The notes under the pieces are model-generated. The model was not told the origin of the DNA, searched no databases, and worked only from the letters and a program-made list of their open reading frames with translations. DNA of 58,679 nt from positions 1 to 58,679 of the forward strand of contig JAIKYZ010000040.1 in assembly GCA_024682655.1 (NCBI GenBank). Reading direction: 5' to 3'. The position numbers and the translations under genes were made by a program. Each line of letters starts with the position of its first letter. The stretch's first letter is position 1. This stretch comes from Treponema sp. GTDB lineage: Bacteria > Spirochaetota > Spirochaetia > Treponematales > Treponemataceae. Shown here in pieces: positions 37,001 through 44,102 of this stretch.

Positions 37001-37247
37001 TCTTACAACAATCCTTGCTATGATTCCAATGGCCTTTTTTGGAAGTGAAAGTTCAAGTATGACCCAGCCAATTGGTTTATGTGTAGTTGGAGGTTTACTT
37101 TCAAGTACAATAGTTACAATGTTCATTATTCCTGTTATTTATTCACTGATTAATAGAAAAGCTGAAGTAAAAGGAAAAATTAATCTTCCTCCAGAGTTAG
37201 AGAAAGTTAAAAATCAGTGCTGTAAAGAGGAGACTAAAAATGATTAG
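34089..37247 (+). CDS. RND family efflux transporter (hydrophobe/amphiphile type)
   Basis: 1052-aa inner-membrane proton antiporter, full AcrB length, twelve helices and two large periplasmic loops. Typical blocks are NVAMMPDMDNPVAMVMTTYTNAGPETVEKSVT, VQKSSGANTVNVAKAV, and TM4 GLILGLGMVVDASVVVIENIYVYR with acidic residues for proton relay. The second half ends in VSLIGVVMLIGIVVNNGILLVDQTN. The cytoplasmic C-terminus has CCKEE. It follows the adaptor by 12 bp. Substrates are not predictable; drugs, bile-like amphiphiles or lipids are likely. Confidence 0.95.
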   Translation: MSVSKKILEHPVLTLCTFVLIAIVAAFTLGNINVAMMPDMDNPVAMVMTTYTNAGPETVEKSVTQILESGLVSVNNLKSMTSTSSEGSSTIELEFNYGTDMDVAVNDIRDKLDMVKGQLPDAASTPSIFQFSSSSMPIMTLAINGNRTEEELKKIADEQIADRLEQADGVAQANVRGGRDGIVRVELDLNRLDAYGLTLSSVASTLASNNIEVGGGNVSEGTKKYMVRTTGEFTSIDEINQTVVGTYNGYDVKLEDIGSAYMGYSDVSSLIYINGKPGVYVSIQKSSGANTVNVAKAVKAKITEIEKTLPSDIKIEILSDDSSSVSDTMHELIKSIIEGFILAVAILLLFLRSGKSTFIMAISIPFCVLITLTVMAFANITLNMITMTGLILGLGMVVDASVVVIENIYVYRNRGTKALTAAVIGTQEVITSVISGNLTTVCVFIPFFIFKSQLGMMGQMFSSLMLVILIAILSSLFVAMFLVPVLAGKFLPVDNRLERPIKAPFLAKADRAIGKALDWITAQYKKGLRKVLHHRFATVVIAFGILAMSLILAGHLRISFMSHYNDTSVGLNLEMPLGTKLEETQTVLQDFFEYIQDEVQGYENIVVSVGTGQRGGSSDSSYKGSISIYLPDASKQIDTAEQVKAKLRAHFNDYPNASFTFDDGMMQQMGGSDIDIVFRSNDLDAANNLAKEIKSLIQKNISSVTEPQIDMEDGLPQVEIKVDRARAASFGISVMSIANEINYCINGYTATTYNLNGDSYDVVVYLNDEDRSEIPDLEKIFVEGKNGLVSVANFAEVIRGTGPVSITRENQTRIIHLTASISDGSNAGNVENQIKELISDNMVIPESVSVTYEGSWQNTTSTAKIFAIVIGLAIVLVFGVMAGTYESFKDPFINLFTMPFLIVGVVFIHLITGQSFSMVSLIGVVMLIGIVVNNGILLVDQTNLLVRRGLPLLQACEDAAASRLRPVLMTTLTTILAMIPMAFFGSESSSMTQPIGLCVVGGLLSSTIVTMFIIPVIYSLINRKAEVKGKINLPPELEKVKNQCCKEETKND

Positions 37248-37524
37248 AATTGAAATAATAACAAATCAGTCGGTTTATTCAGAGTTAATAGAAAATCTAG
37301 AAGCCTGTATTCCTGACTTTTTATACACAGTAATTCCCTTAGCTTATGGTAGAGGTGCAGATTCTTATAAACTTGGGGATTCAACCTGGCCGGAAACAAA
37401 TGTAATGGTAATAGCCTATGCCCAGGATGATATGGAACAGAAAGTATCTCAGGTTGTCCGTTATGTAAAACTTAAATTTCCAACAGAGGGAATAAAAATG
37501 TTTGTTTTGCATGATAGTAATTAA
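37240..37524 (+). CDS. PII-like small protein at the end of the RND operon (PG0541-type)
   Basis: 94 aa, predicted ferredoxin-like/PII-type fold (RIEIITNQSVYSELIENLEACIPDF; NVMVIAYAQDDMEQKVSQVVRYVKLKFPTEGIKMFVL). The start overlaps the RND stop by 8 bp, implying translational coupling. Small proteins of this kind follow RND genes in Bacteroidetes and spirochetes (PG0541 family, transporter-associated). It is probably a cytoplasmic regulator or assembly factor of the pump; no experiment known to me defines its role. Confidence 0.8.
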   Translation: MIRIEIITNQSVYSELIENLEACIPDFLYTVIPLAYGRGADSYKLGDSTWPETNVMVIAYAQDDMEQKVSQVVRYVKLKFPTEGIKMFVLHDSN

Positions 37525-37530
37525 AAAAAT

Positions 37531-37565
37531 AGGGGATATGTTTTTTCATATCCCCTGTGTTTTTT
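37531..37565 (+). terminator. Strong rho-independent terminator of the efflux operon
   Basis: Perfect 10-bp stem AGGGGATATG/CATATCCCCT with a T6 loop, then TGTGTTTTTT. On the opposite strand the A-run preceding it can serve the convergent GH120 gene. Confidence 0.93.
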
Positions 37566-37567
37566 AC

Positions 37568-39586
37568 TTATTCCCAAGTAAAGCTTTCTAATCTCTGTGC
37601 AAATGGACCTGCAATAGTTTTTGAACTACGTTTTTGTCCAGTAATATCGGTGTCAAAAGTTATTGGAGATCCGTCTGGATTTTCATATTTTTCTTCGGGT
37701 TCAAAGGCCATTGCAATATCGTCGGTTTTGATTATTTTACAATAATGGTCGGCAAGATATTTATAGACATTTGTTTTTACACAAGTCTTTCCGTCTTTTT
37801 CCTGACAGGTAATTTCAATCTTATTTTTATTATCTACATAGGCATCGTTTTCTTTGCTCATTGCCATGGCGCCATTAAAATAAAGATTTCCGCCAGCCCA
37901 TACAGGAAGGGCTGAATAATATCTGTCGCTTGCAGGAGAACCCATTCCGCAGTAGCCTTCAAATTGTTTATCCCATTCTTCAAAAGTTGGATATTTTTCG
38001 TAAGGGAAGGTTCCTGCAAGATAATTATTATCGTCCCAGTCAAAATTAGTTGTGGTATGCATAATTTTATTTAAGAGGGGTCTAACTTCTCTTTGGATAA
38101 AAATATTATTGTAGAATTTACAGTCTCCGTGAAGAATTGTCATAAAGCCTGAAATTTCTGTTCTATGTGGCAGGTGATAAGGAGTATAGCGGGGTGAAAT
38201 TTTTGATTTTGTTCCGTTATCAACTCCGCAACCTACGGCAACAAGACTTCCTGCAACTATATTGTGAACCATGGCAACACCCTGGGTACAAAGTTTTACT
38301 GCTCTGTCCGAAAGGAAAAGGTTGTTATCCAAGAGGGTAGGGCCATGAGAAACTTCAATAAATAAATCTTCTCCGTTTCCTGCTAAGCCTTCGCCTGTCA
38401 TTAAATAATCAAAAGGGAGGGTGTTATCGTGGAATAAATTCTGTGTAACTCTTGTTCCCTGGGCCTGCCAGTCTAACCACATTCCTCTTGTACAGTGGTG
38501 AATATGATTGTGTCTGAAAACTACATCGATTGCGGCGTGCATTTTAATTCCACCAATTTCGGCACCGGCAAGATTTTGTTTATTGTTTATATGATGGATG
38601 TGATTATTTTCGATTAAAGAGAAAACTCCACCAAGGTGTCCAACAATTCCTGTTTGTCCACAATCGTGAATATCACAATTTCTGATTATATGAGAACCAA
38701 TATTTTCTTTAGTCCAGCCTTCAATTTGAGCCTGGCAAATACAATCTCTTTCGGTTTGAGTTCCGTCTTTGTATTTTGTTTTGAGCCATTTATTGTCGTT
38801 ATTTTGCTGAAGATATTTACCCAAAGAAATTCCTGAGCACTTTGATTCAAAAACTTCGCAGTTTTCAATAATCCAGCCTTTAGACCAGTGGGGACCAATC
38901 ATTCCTTCCTGGTAGGCAGTTGGAGGTGCCCATTGAGTTGCGGCTTTTGAAACAACAAAATCACTTAAAGTAATATAGCCAATGCCTTCTTTTTCTGGAT
39001 AGAAACAATTACGGCGGACTGTGTATTCAACTTCTTCTTTGTTTGGATCTTTACCCTGGAAATTTGCGTAGAAAATAGTTTCGTCTTTTTTTGTATCCTG
39101 TTCTGTGTACCAGACGTAGATTGAAAAATCAGGATCCCAGGAAGCTTTTTTTACCTGGGGATTTTTTACTTCTTCGAGGCTGGTAACTTCGTACAGGGAT
39201 TTTCCATTTAAGAAAATATCTCCTGTATGGGCTGTCATGTAGGCAATGAACCAGTCTCCGCTAACTAAAGTGGTGTAGGGATTATAGTCGCCAAAAATCT
39301 TATTTGAAATGCGGGTTGTGTAGACATTTCCTTCCAGCTTTTCCCAGTTTTTTGCGATTTCGGCCCCAGTGATGTGGGCCTTACGGTTATATACCGACCG
39401 GTAGGTAATATTTTTTCCTTCAACCCCGGCATTTTTAGGATTAACAGCCTCGCGATAGATTCCCGGTCCAACTAAAACTTCATCTCCGGCCTTTGCAATA
39501 TCTGCGGCTTCTTGAATTTTCTGGAAAGGCTTTTCCTTAGAACCATCGCCTTTTACTTTTGCACAAGCATCAACATAATAAATCAT
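37568..39586 (-). CDS. GH120 family beta-xylosidase (right-handed parallel beta-helix)
   Basis: 672 aa. It matches GH120 (the XylC type of Thermoanaerobacterium, recalled) along its whole length: KPFQKIQEAADIAKAGDEVLVGPGIYRE, GDIFLNGKSLYEVTSLEEV, WAPPTAYQEGMIGPHWSKGW, IGSHIIRNCDIHDCGQTG, MWLDWQAQGTRV and FIEVSHGP. By homology Asp372 (LDWQAQGT) is the nucleophile and Glu411 (IEVSHGP) the acid/base; an insertion between them makes their spacing larger than in XylC. No signal peptide, so it acts on imported xylo-oligosaccharides. Codons about 60-66 (TYRSVY) carry an exact copy of the 18-bp operator (39390-39407). Confidence 0.92.
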   Translation of the reverse strand: MIYYVDACAKVKGDGSKEKPFQKIQEAADIAKAGDEVLVGPGIYREAVNPKNAGVEGKNITYRSVYNRKAHITGAEIAKNWEKLEGNVYTTRISNKIFGDYNPYTTLVSGDWFIAYMTAHTGDIFLNGKSLYEVTSLEEVKNPQVKKASWDPDFSIYVWYTEQDTKKDETIFYANFQGKDPNKEEVEYTVRRNCFYPEKEGIGYITLSDFVVSKAATQWAPPTAYQEGMIGPHWSKGWIIENCEVFESKCSGISLGKYLQQNNDNKWLKTKYKDGTQTERDCICQAQIEGWTKENIGSHIIRNCDIHDCGQTGIVGHLGGVFSLIENNHIHHINNKQNLAGAEIGGIKMHAAIDVVFRHNHIHHCTRGMWLDWQAQGTRVTQNLFHDNTLPFDYLMTGEGLAGNGEDLFIEVSHGPTLLDNNLFLSDRAVKLCTQGVAMVHNIVAGSLVAVGCGVDNGTKSKISPRYTPYHLPHRTEISGFMTILHGDCKFYNNIFIQREVRPLLNKIMHTTTNFDWDDNNYLAGTFPYEKYPTFEEWDKQFEGYCGMGSPASDRYYSALPVWAGGNLYFNGAMAMSKENDAYVDNKNKIEITCQEKDGKTCVKTNVYKYLADHYCKIIKTDDIAMAFEPEEKYENPDGSPITFDTDITGQKRSSKTIAGPFAQRLESFTWE
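39390..39407. promoter_or_regulatory. Intragenic operator-like 18-bp element, copy D (inside GH120)
   Basis: TATACCGACCGGTAGGTA, identical to copies A, B and C 32-35 kb away, about 180 bp inside the GH120 reading frame. It is oriented relative to the gene as in copies A and C. A bound TetR dimer could act as a roadblock. Confidence 0.65.
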
Positions 39587-39698
39587 GGCTATCTCCTTAA
39601 ATTAACTCTCTTATATGAGATTTTACTCCACTTTTAAACAAAAAAAATAATAAAAAACTCTTATATTCTGGTAAAATTCTTTTGATTTATTTCTACTT

Positions 39699-39726
39699 TT
39701 TACATCAATCCTATCTGTGCTATAAT
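39699..39726 (+). promoter_or_regulatory. Sigma70-type promoter
   Basis: TTTACA (39699-39704), 16-bp spacer, TATAAT (39721-39726), 32 bp before the small gene at 39759. Confidence 0.7.
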
Positions 39727-39758
39727 TAAATCCTGGATTTTAGAACGGGGGAGGGCTC

Positions 39759-40085
39759 ATGTTTGATAAAATCGAATCAATTTCTTCACTTTCTTCTATT
39801 AATAATGGAAAAATTCAGCCGGTAAGAAGGCACAGTAAAAAAGAAATTGAAAATCTCTATAATTATAATCAGGAAGCCTCAGAAGATAGAAAGGCCTTCC
39901 AGGAATATCTAAAAAAATACCCAAATCCCGATAATTTATCTTTTGACGAATTGTTAAAAAAAGCCGCCAGTGGTCACCCTCTAACCGATAAAGAAATTAA
40001 AGAAAACGAAAGTGGCCTTATTATTGATGTTGGACATAAGCCCAAAGAAGATGACGGTGTAATTCTTTCGATTTCTTCTAAATAA
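39759..40085 (+). CDS. Hypothetical cytoplasmic protein
   Basis: 108 aa, not recognised. Mostly charged and helical (EIENLYNYNQEASEDRKAFQEYLKKYPNPDNLSFDELLKKAAS) with a C-terminal strand-like end (GLIIDVGHKP, then DGVILSIS). It has GGGGAGGG before ATG 39759 and a good promoter, so it is a real gene. Possibly genus-specific. No function proposed. Confidence 0.75.
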   Translation: MFDKIESISSLSSINNGKIQPVRRHSKKEIENLYNYNQEASEDRKAFQEYLKKYPNPDNLSFDELLKKAASGHPLTDKEIKENESGLIIDVGHKPKEDDGVILSISSK

Positions 40086-40092
40086 TACATCG

Positions 40093-40155
40093 AGTCAAGG
40101 CACGCGTACGCTTAAAGCCTTGACTTCGCCGTTTTTAGGGTTTGTAATAAACCCT
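40093..40155 (+). terminator. Hairpins after the small gene
   Basis: AGTCAAGGC (40093-40101) pairs with GCCTTGACT (40117-40125), followed by GTTTTT. A second stem, AGGGTTT/AAACCCT, follows at 40137-40155. A probable forward-strand terminator. Confidence 0.6.
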
Positions 40156-40159
40156 AAAT

Positions 40160-40202
40160 AAAAAAAGCAGTTCCAGAAAGGCCTACCAATTCTGGAACTG
40201 CT
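40160..40202 (-). terminator. Rho-independent terminator of the zinc operon
   Basis: A perfect 13-bp stem (AGCAGTTCCAGAA at 40166-40178 with TTCTGGAACTGCT at 40190-40202). On the minus strand it is followed by a run of seven T. It ends transcripts from the ZnuA-ZinT gene. Confidence 0.9.
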
Positions 40203-40262
40203 AGATAGCATAAAAGTTTTTTTTAATTATTTTTAAATGATTACGTCTCTCTTAATTTTCAT

Positions 40263-41969
40263 TTATTTAAGGGCTTCTTCGATTACTTTTACATTTCCTT
40301 CCATAATTGAAAGATATGTAACTCCAGCTTCAGCCTGTTTTGAAGTTGTAGACTGGATTGAATCTAAAGTAAGAATCTTAGCATTTTTATTTTTACTGTT
40401 TTCTACGATTGTGCGGGCGATTTTTCCATCTCCACTTTCGATTTTAAGAACTGAATTAAGTCCTAACTCATCAACTTTGTTTGCAAGGAAGATTACTGTT
40501 TCGAATGAAGCTTCTGTTTCTGCTGAACATCCCACAAAGGCTGCAAAATAATCAAGACCGTAGTCTTCAACAAAATAACGGAATGGGAAGCGGTCTCCAA
40601 AAAGGAGGGTATTTTTACTACCGGCCTTAACTGCTGCGGCAAATTTAGAATCTAAGTCGTCCAATTTTGCAGTGTAAGAAGAAAGATTTGCCTTGTAAGA
40701 ATCAGCATTTGCAGAATCCTGCTGGCAAAGTGCATCTGCGATTTCTACACACAAAGTTTTTGCAAATTTTACAGACAGCCAAACGTGTTCATCGTATTCT
40801 ACTTCTCCATGATGGTGGTGATGACCTTCTTCCTCTTCTTCGTGACTGTGATTGTGTCCTGCAAGGTGATGTGCAACTTCGTGTCCGTCCATATCTGCTG
40901 GGAAGAAAGTTGGGTAATTTGATCTATCTCCAAGAAGACTGTCGAATCCGTCATTACCCATCCAGATGTGGAAGTGTTCTGCCTTAGTTGGTTCAATCAT
41001 ATGGTCGTTGAATGCAATGTAGCGTGGGGCTTCAGATTTTTTTGAAGTTGATTCAAATCTAAACAAAGCTGCATCTCCTTCATCTGACCAGGCTTCTACT
41101 GCGTGACCTGCATATTTGTATTTTGCAGTAACACTTTTTCCGTCCTTGTATTTATAGGTGATTTTATTTCCTTTAATTGTGATTTCAGCAACATCAGTTT
41201 TAAAACCAGTCTGGTAAGCGGCTTTTACATCTTCCATGTGCATATTTCCAGCTTCTGCAATTTCTTCAAAAGCGTGGTCAAGACTTCCATCCATTGCAAA
41301 ATCATATACAGACTGCCATTTTCCTTCCCAGTCAGAAAGTTTTCTGTCTTTTAAATCTGCATCTGTAAATGCCTGGTGGTGGTGATGTTCATGTTCTTCT
41401 GCTTCTTCGTCGTGGTGGTGATGTTCATGTTCTTCTGCTTCTTCGTTGTGGTGGTGATGTTCATGTTCTTCTGCTTCTTCGTCGTGGTGATGATGCTCAT
41501 GTTCATCTGCTTCTTCGTCATGGTGATGATGTTCATCTTCATCTTCGGCTTCCCCGTGATGATGGTGATGATGTTCGCTGGCCTGCATTCCTTCTTTCAT
41601 TTCTTCGGCTTTTGTTTTACCGTCAAGAACTTCCATAAGGTTGATTACCTTCATATTTTTATTTGTTGCGTTTGCAAGTGCGTCTTTTACCCAACCGTCA
41701 CTTTCTCCTCCAACATAAATAAAAATATCTGCAGTAGAAATCTTTGCGATATCCTGAATTGATGGCTGATAAGAGTGAAGATCTACACCGTTACCAAGTA
41801 AAAGTGTAAGTTCAACATTATCAATATTGTCACCAATAATTTCTCGGGCCCAGTCATATTCTGGGAAAATTGTTGTTACAACCTGTAATTTTTTTGCCTT
41901 TGCTGCAAAAACTGAACTTGTAAGTGCAAGAAGTAAGGTTACTCCTGCAAGTAATTTCTTTATTTTCAT
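40263..41969 (-). CDS. Zinc ABC transporter binding protein: ZnuA/AdcA with a nested ZinT domain and two His-rich loops
   Basis: 568 aa, signal peptide MKIKKLLAGVTLLLALTSSVFA. Residues 27-128 are the N-lobe of a cluster A-I metal-binding protein (TTIFPEYDWAREI; ligand His65 in GVDLHSYQPS). Residues 133-198 are a His/Glu-rich loop made of a 12-aa repeat. About 200-372 is a complete ZinT domain (LSDWEGKWQSVYDF; Zn ligands in IEPTKAEHFHIWMGND, His332/His334). Residues 372-388 are a second His cluster. The C-lobe follows, with His395 in DEHVWLS and FGDRFPFRYFVEDYGLDYFAAF, where Asp replaces the usual third His. In streptococcal AdcA the ZinT domain is C-terminal, not inserted. No permease or ATPase genes are adjacent. 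Confidence 0.93.
   Translation of the reverse strand: MKIKKLLAGVTLLLALTSSVFAAKAKKLQVVTTIFPEYDWAREIIGDNIDNVELTLLLGNGVDLHSYQPSIQDIAKISTADIFIYVGGESDGWVKDALANATNKNMKVINLMEVLDGKTKAEEMKEGMQASEHHHHHHGEAEDEDEHHHHDEEADEHEHHHHDEEAEEHEHHHHNEEAEEHEHHHHDEEAEEHEHHHHQAFTDADLKDRKLSDWEGKWQSVYDFAMDGSLDHAFEEIAEAGNMHMEDVKAAYQTGFKTDVAEITIKGNKITYKYKDGKSVTAKYKYAGHAVEAWSDEGDAALFRFESTSKKSEAPRYIAFNDHMIEPTKAEHFHIWMGNDGFDSLLGDRSNYPTFFPADMDGHEVAHHLAGHNHSHEEEEEGHHHHHGEVEYDEHVWLSVKFAKTLCVEIADALCQQDSANADSYKANLSSYTAKLDDLDSKFAAAVKAGSKNTLLFGDRFPFRYFVEDYGLDYFAAFVGCSAETEASFETVIFLANKVDELGLNSVLKIESGDGKIARTIVENSKNKNAKILTLDSIQSTTSKQAEAGVTYLSIMEGNVKVIEEALK
41376..41531 (-). repeat. 36-bp in-frame tandem repeat encoding the His-rich loop
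   Basis: Four copies plus a partial unit of 36 bp, each coding His4 followed by an acidic octapeptide such as DEEAEEHE. Copies are nearly identical at DNA level, so copy number can change by slippage without breaking the frame. Confidence 0.9.
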
Positions 41970-41999
41970 TTTATACCTCTTTATTTATTCTTTTTATTT

Positions 42000-43148
42000 T
42001 TATGCAATTGATTTTTGGTCAAGGCATTTTTCCAATTCTGCTTTGATTGCATCTTTGTTATAGCCTTTTCCTATAAATACAATCTGATTTTCTCTGTCTC
42101 CGAATTCCTCGTCCCAGTTTTCTTTTATGTCTGGGTTAGCATCGAGGTAGGCTTTTTTTTGTTCTTCCACTAAAGCATCAATCCAGTAAGAAACTGCCAT
42201 TACTGAAGAATTTCTTCCTGCCTGTTCAAAAAGTTGTACATCGGAATCTGCATCGGAAAACCATATATAACCTTTTGCACGGATGAGCTCTTTTGGATAA
42301 TATTTGTTTACAAAGTCTGCGAATTTTTCGCGATTAAAAGGACGTTTTTCTTCGAATACAAAAGATGAAATTCCGTATTCGTCGGTACATCCTGTTGTTT
42401 TTTGATTTAAGCTGTTAATGGCTTTTTGAATTGCAGAAGAAGAATCGATCTGTTCAAAATCAAAGGGTTCTTTTGTAATAATTTTTGAAAGTTCGATATT
42501 TCCATTTACACTGTGGTGAATTGGTGCTTTTGTCTGGAATTGTCTGACAATTGCTTCAACTTCTGCTAATTGTTCTTTTGTGAGTAAATCACATTTGTTT
42601 AATACTATATTGTTACAGAATTCAATTTGATCAACGATAAGTGTGGAAATTTCTTCGGCAGTTAAATTGTTCTGATCAAGTTTTTCTGATTCATCTTTTT
42701 TATTTTTAAGTTCGTCTAAAAATTCACGGTAGATTCTGTCTGCATCAACTACAGTAACTACCGAAGTAAGATAAACATTTGTGTCTGGATTATCTTCTTC
42801 GTAAGCAAGGAAACTTGCCGAAACTGCACCTGGATCAGAAATACCAGAGGCTTCTACAAATACAACTTCTACAGAGTCGATTGCAGAAATTTTTTCTATC
42901 TGTTTAATAAATTCATCGCGGAGGGTACAGCAAATACATCCGTTCTGTAATTCGAACATTGGACATTCTGCAACATTTGCACCTTCTTTTTTCAAAATTG
43001 AAGCATCTACGTTTATGCTTCCCATATCATTTACAATTAAGGCAACACGACGAGTTTCCTGACGGAGCAGGTTATTAAGCAAAGTAGTTTTGCCTGATCC
43101 AAGATATCCTGTGATTAAAATTACAGGTTTTTTATCTGTTTTTTTCAT
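42000..43148 (-). CDS. COG0523/CobW family GTPase, probable zinc metallochaperone
   Basis: 382 aa. G1 loop TGYLGSGKTTLLNNLL, the CxCC-type metal site in ELQNGCICCTLRDEF, G3-like EASGISDPGAV and G4 NKCDL. The C-terminal CobW_C domain (about 265-360) includes KGYIWFSDADSDVQLFEQAGRNSSV. ZNG1/YeiR/YciC-like members deliver zinc to client proteins under zinc starvation. Its place between a Fur-family regulator and a zinc-binding lipoprotein-like SBP supports a zinc role rather than cobalamin synthesis. It lies 30 bp upstream of the ZnuA-ZinT gene in the same operon. Confidence 0.93.
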   Translation of the reverse strand: MKKTDKKPVILITGYLGSGKTTLLNNLLRQETRRVALIVNDMGSINVDASILKKEGANVAECPMFELQNGCICCTLRDEFIKQIEKISAIDSVEVVFVEASGISDPGAVSASFLAYEEDNPDTNVYLTSVVTVVDADRIYREFLDELKNKKDESEKLDQNNLTAEEISTLIVDQIEFCNNIVLNKCDLLTKEQLAEVEAIVRQFQTKAPIHHSVNGNIELSKIITKEPFDFEQIDSSSAIQKAINSLNQKTTGCTDEYGISSFVFEEKRPFNREKFADFVNKYYPKELIRAKGYIWFSDADSDVQLFEQAGRNSSVMAVSYWIDALVEEQKKAYLDANPDIKENWDEEFGDRENQIVFIGKGYNKDAIKAELEKCLDQKSIA

Positions 43149-43164
43149 TTTAATTTTACCTATT

Positions 43165-43275
43165 GAATTTTAAGGGTTTTAGGGCGTAACAGCCCCGCTG
43201 TGAAGCCCTAGGCGAAGGGGTAGTGTACAAGACCGCAGCTCCGCGAGGACTTGGGAACGAGGGGAAGGCTTTCCC
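43165..43275 (-). other. G+C-rich multi-hairpin intergenic RNA segment inside the zinc operon
   Basis: On the coding strand, AGGGGAA-AGCC-TTCCCCT is followed by CCTCGCGG- and TGCGG-containing pairs, then TAGGGC ... GCCCTA enclosing CAGC-GGG-GCTG. The segment separates the small His/Cys membrane protein from the COG0523 gene and is much richer in G+C than the genes around it. It may be a dispersed intergenic repeat or an attenuating structure. Confidence 0.6.
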
Positions 43276-43282
43276 CTCCTTG

Positions 43283-43609
43283 TTAAATAATAAGTTTGAT
43301 TTTCTGCGAAACTAAAGTTCCCCGGATGAGGATTGCGGCAGAAAAAAGCAGGATATTAATATGAAAGAAATTAATAATTTTTAAAGGAAGAAATGGAGTC
43401 TTAACGGAAAATTTCTTTGCATTGTGAAGAATCTGGAGAACAAGACAAATATGACAACCTTCTTCGTGACAATGTTCCTGGTGGCCAGCGTGAATAGTTT
43501 CAAATGCCAGGGCAGAAAAAAGTGCAATGAGCAGAATCAGGGCAAGAGCGGCAAAGGAGAATTTGTGAGGATTTTGAGATTTTGGGCATTTCTGGGCCTG
43601 ATTAATCAT
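43283..43609 (-). CDS. Small membrane protein with His/Cys-rich loop
   Basis: 108 aa. One hydrophobic helix (FAALALILLIALFSALAFETI), then HAGHQEHCHEEGCHICLVLQIL, a dense cluster of 5 His and 3 Cys that could bind zinc, then a second hydrophobic segment (NILLFSAAILIRG). It overlaps the upstream Fur-family gene by 8 bp and is therefore translationally coupled. Family not named with certainty; small CHEExCxICL proteins occur near zinc regulators in other gut bacteria (from memory). Likely a zinc-linked sensor or carrier in the inner membrane. Confidence 0.8.
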   Translation of the reverse strand: MINQAQKCPKSQNPHKFSFAALALILLIALFSALAFETIHAGHQEHCHEEGCHICLVLQILHNAKKFSVKTPFLPLKIINFFHINILLFSAAILIRGTLVSQKIKLII

Positions 43610-44036
43610 CCTCTTCCTCCTCTTGTTTTTTTAAGCAGTCAGTACAAACTCCGTAGAAAACTGTTCTAAGGGGATTGATTACAAAACCGTGTTCTGTTTT
43701 AAGGTGTCCGCCAAGTTCTTTTAATTCGTTACATTCAAGGTGAATAAGGCGGCCGCAAAGTTCGCATTTTAAGTGGAAGTGCTGTTCTTTTTCTGTACAG
43801 TCTTCTCCGGCATATTCAAAGCAGGCTGCAGAATGGTCGTCTATAAAATATTTTTGAATTTTTCCGTCGGCAACTAATTTTTCTAACTGGCGGTAAATTG
43901 TTGCTATTCCAATGGAAATCTTTTTTTCTTCAAAGTGGAGGCGTACGTCTTCGGCGGTAAAATGTTTTCCCTGCATTTGACGAAGATAGGTGAAAAGTAA
44001 TTCCTGTTGTTTTGTTTTATAAACTGTTTTTGGCAT
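43602..44036 (-). CDS. Fur family metalloregulator (probably Zur)
   Basis: 144 aa. Winged helix (LRQMQGKHFTAEDVRLHFEEKKISIGIATIYRQLEKLVADG), then the dimerisation domain with HFHLKCELCGRLIHLEC and a C-terminal YGVCTDCLKK, giving the structural Zn site of two CxxC motifs. The sensory His/Glu set (EKEQHFHLKC) is present. Operon partners are all zinc-related, so Zur is the best guess; Fur cannot be excluded because the upstream boxes resemble Fur boxes. ATG 44036 is chosen; earlier in-frame codons overlap the operator. Confidence 0.92.
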   Translation of the reverse strand: MPKTVYKTKQQELLFTYLRQMQGKHFTAEDVRLHFEEKKISIGIATIYRQLEKLVADGKIQKYFIDDHSAACFEYAGEDCTEKEQHFHLKCELCGRLIHLECNELKELGGHLKTEHGFVINPLRTVFYGVCTDCLKKQEEEEDD

Positions 44037-44051
44037 TGTTTTTCGCTCCAA

Positions 44052-44070
44052 TTTGATAACGATTATCAAA
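44052..44070. promoter_or_regulatory. Fur/Zur-type box 1
   Basis: TTTGATAACGATTATCAAA, a near-perfect 7-1-7-like palindrome 16 bp upstream of the Fur-family start. It should mediate autoregulation of the zinc operon. Confidence 0.8.
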
Positions 44071-44102
44071 TTATATGAATTGCAAAAAAATTGTCAATTG
44101 AA

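Noticed and set aside
37568..39586. Pectate lyase call for the beta-helix protein
   Set aside because: Whole-length motifs (WAPPTA, LDWQAQGTRV, EVSHGP) match GH120 xylosidase rather than pectate lyase families.
41369..41762. Long plus-strand ORFs opposite the ZnuA-ZinT His repeats
   Set aside because: They are antisense shadows created by the His/Glu codon repeat, with low-complexity products and no ribosome binding site.
42000..43148. Cobalamin-synthesis CobW role
   Set aside because: No cobalamin gene is nearby; the GCICC motif and zinc operon context favour the COG0523 zinc chaperone group.
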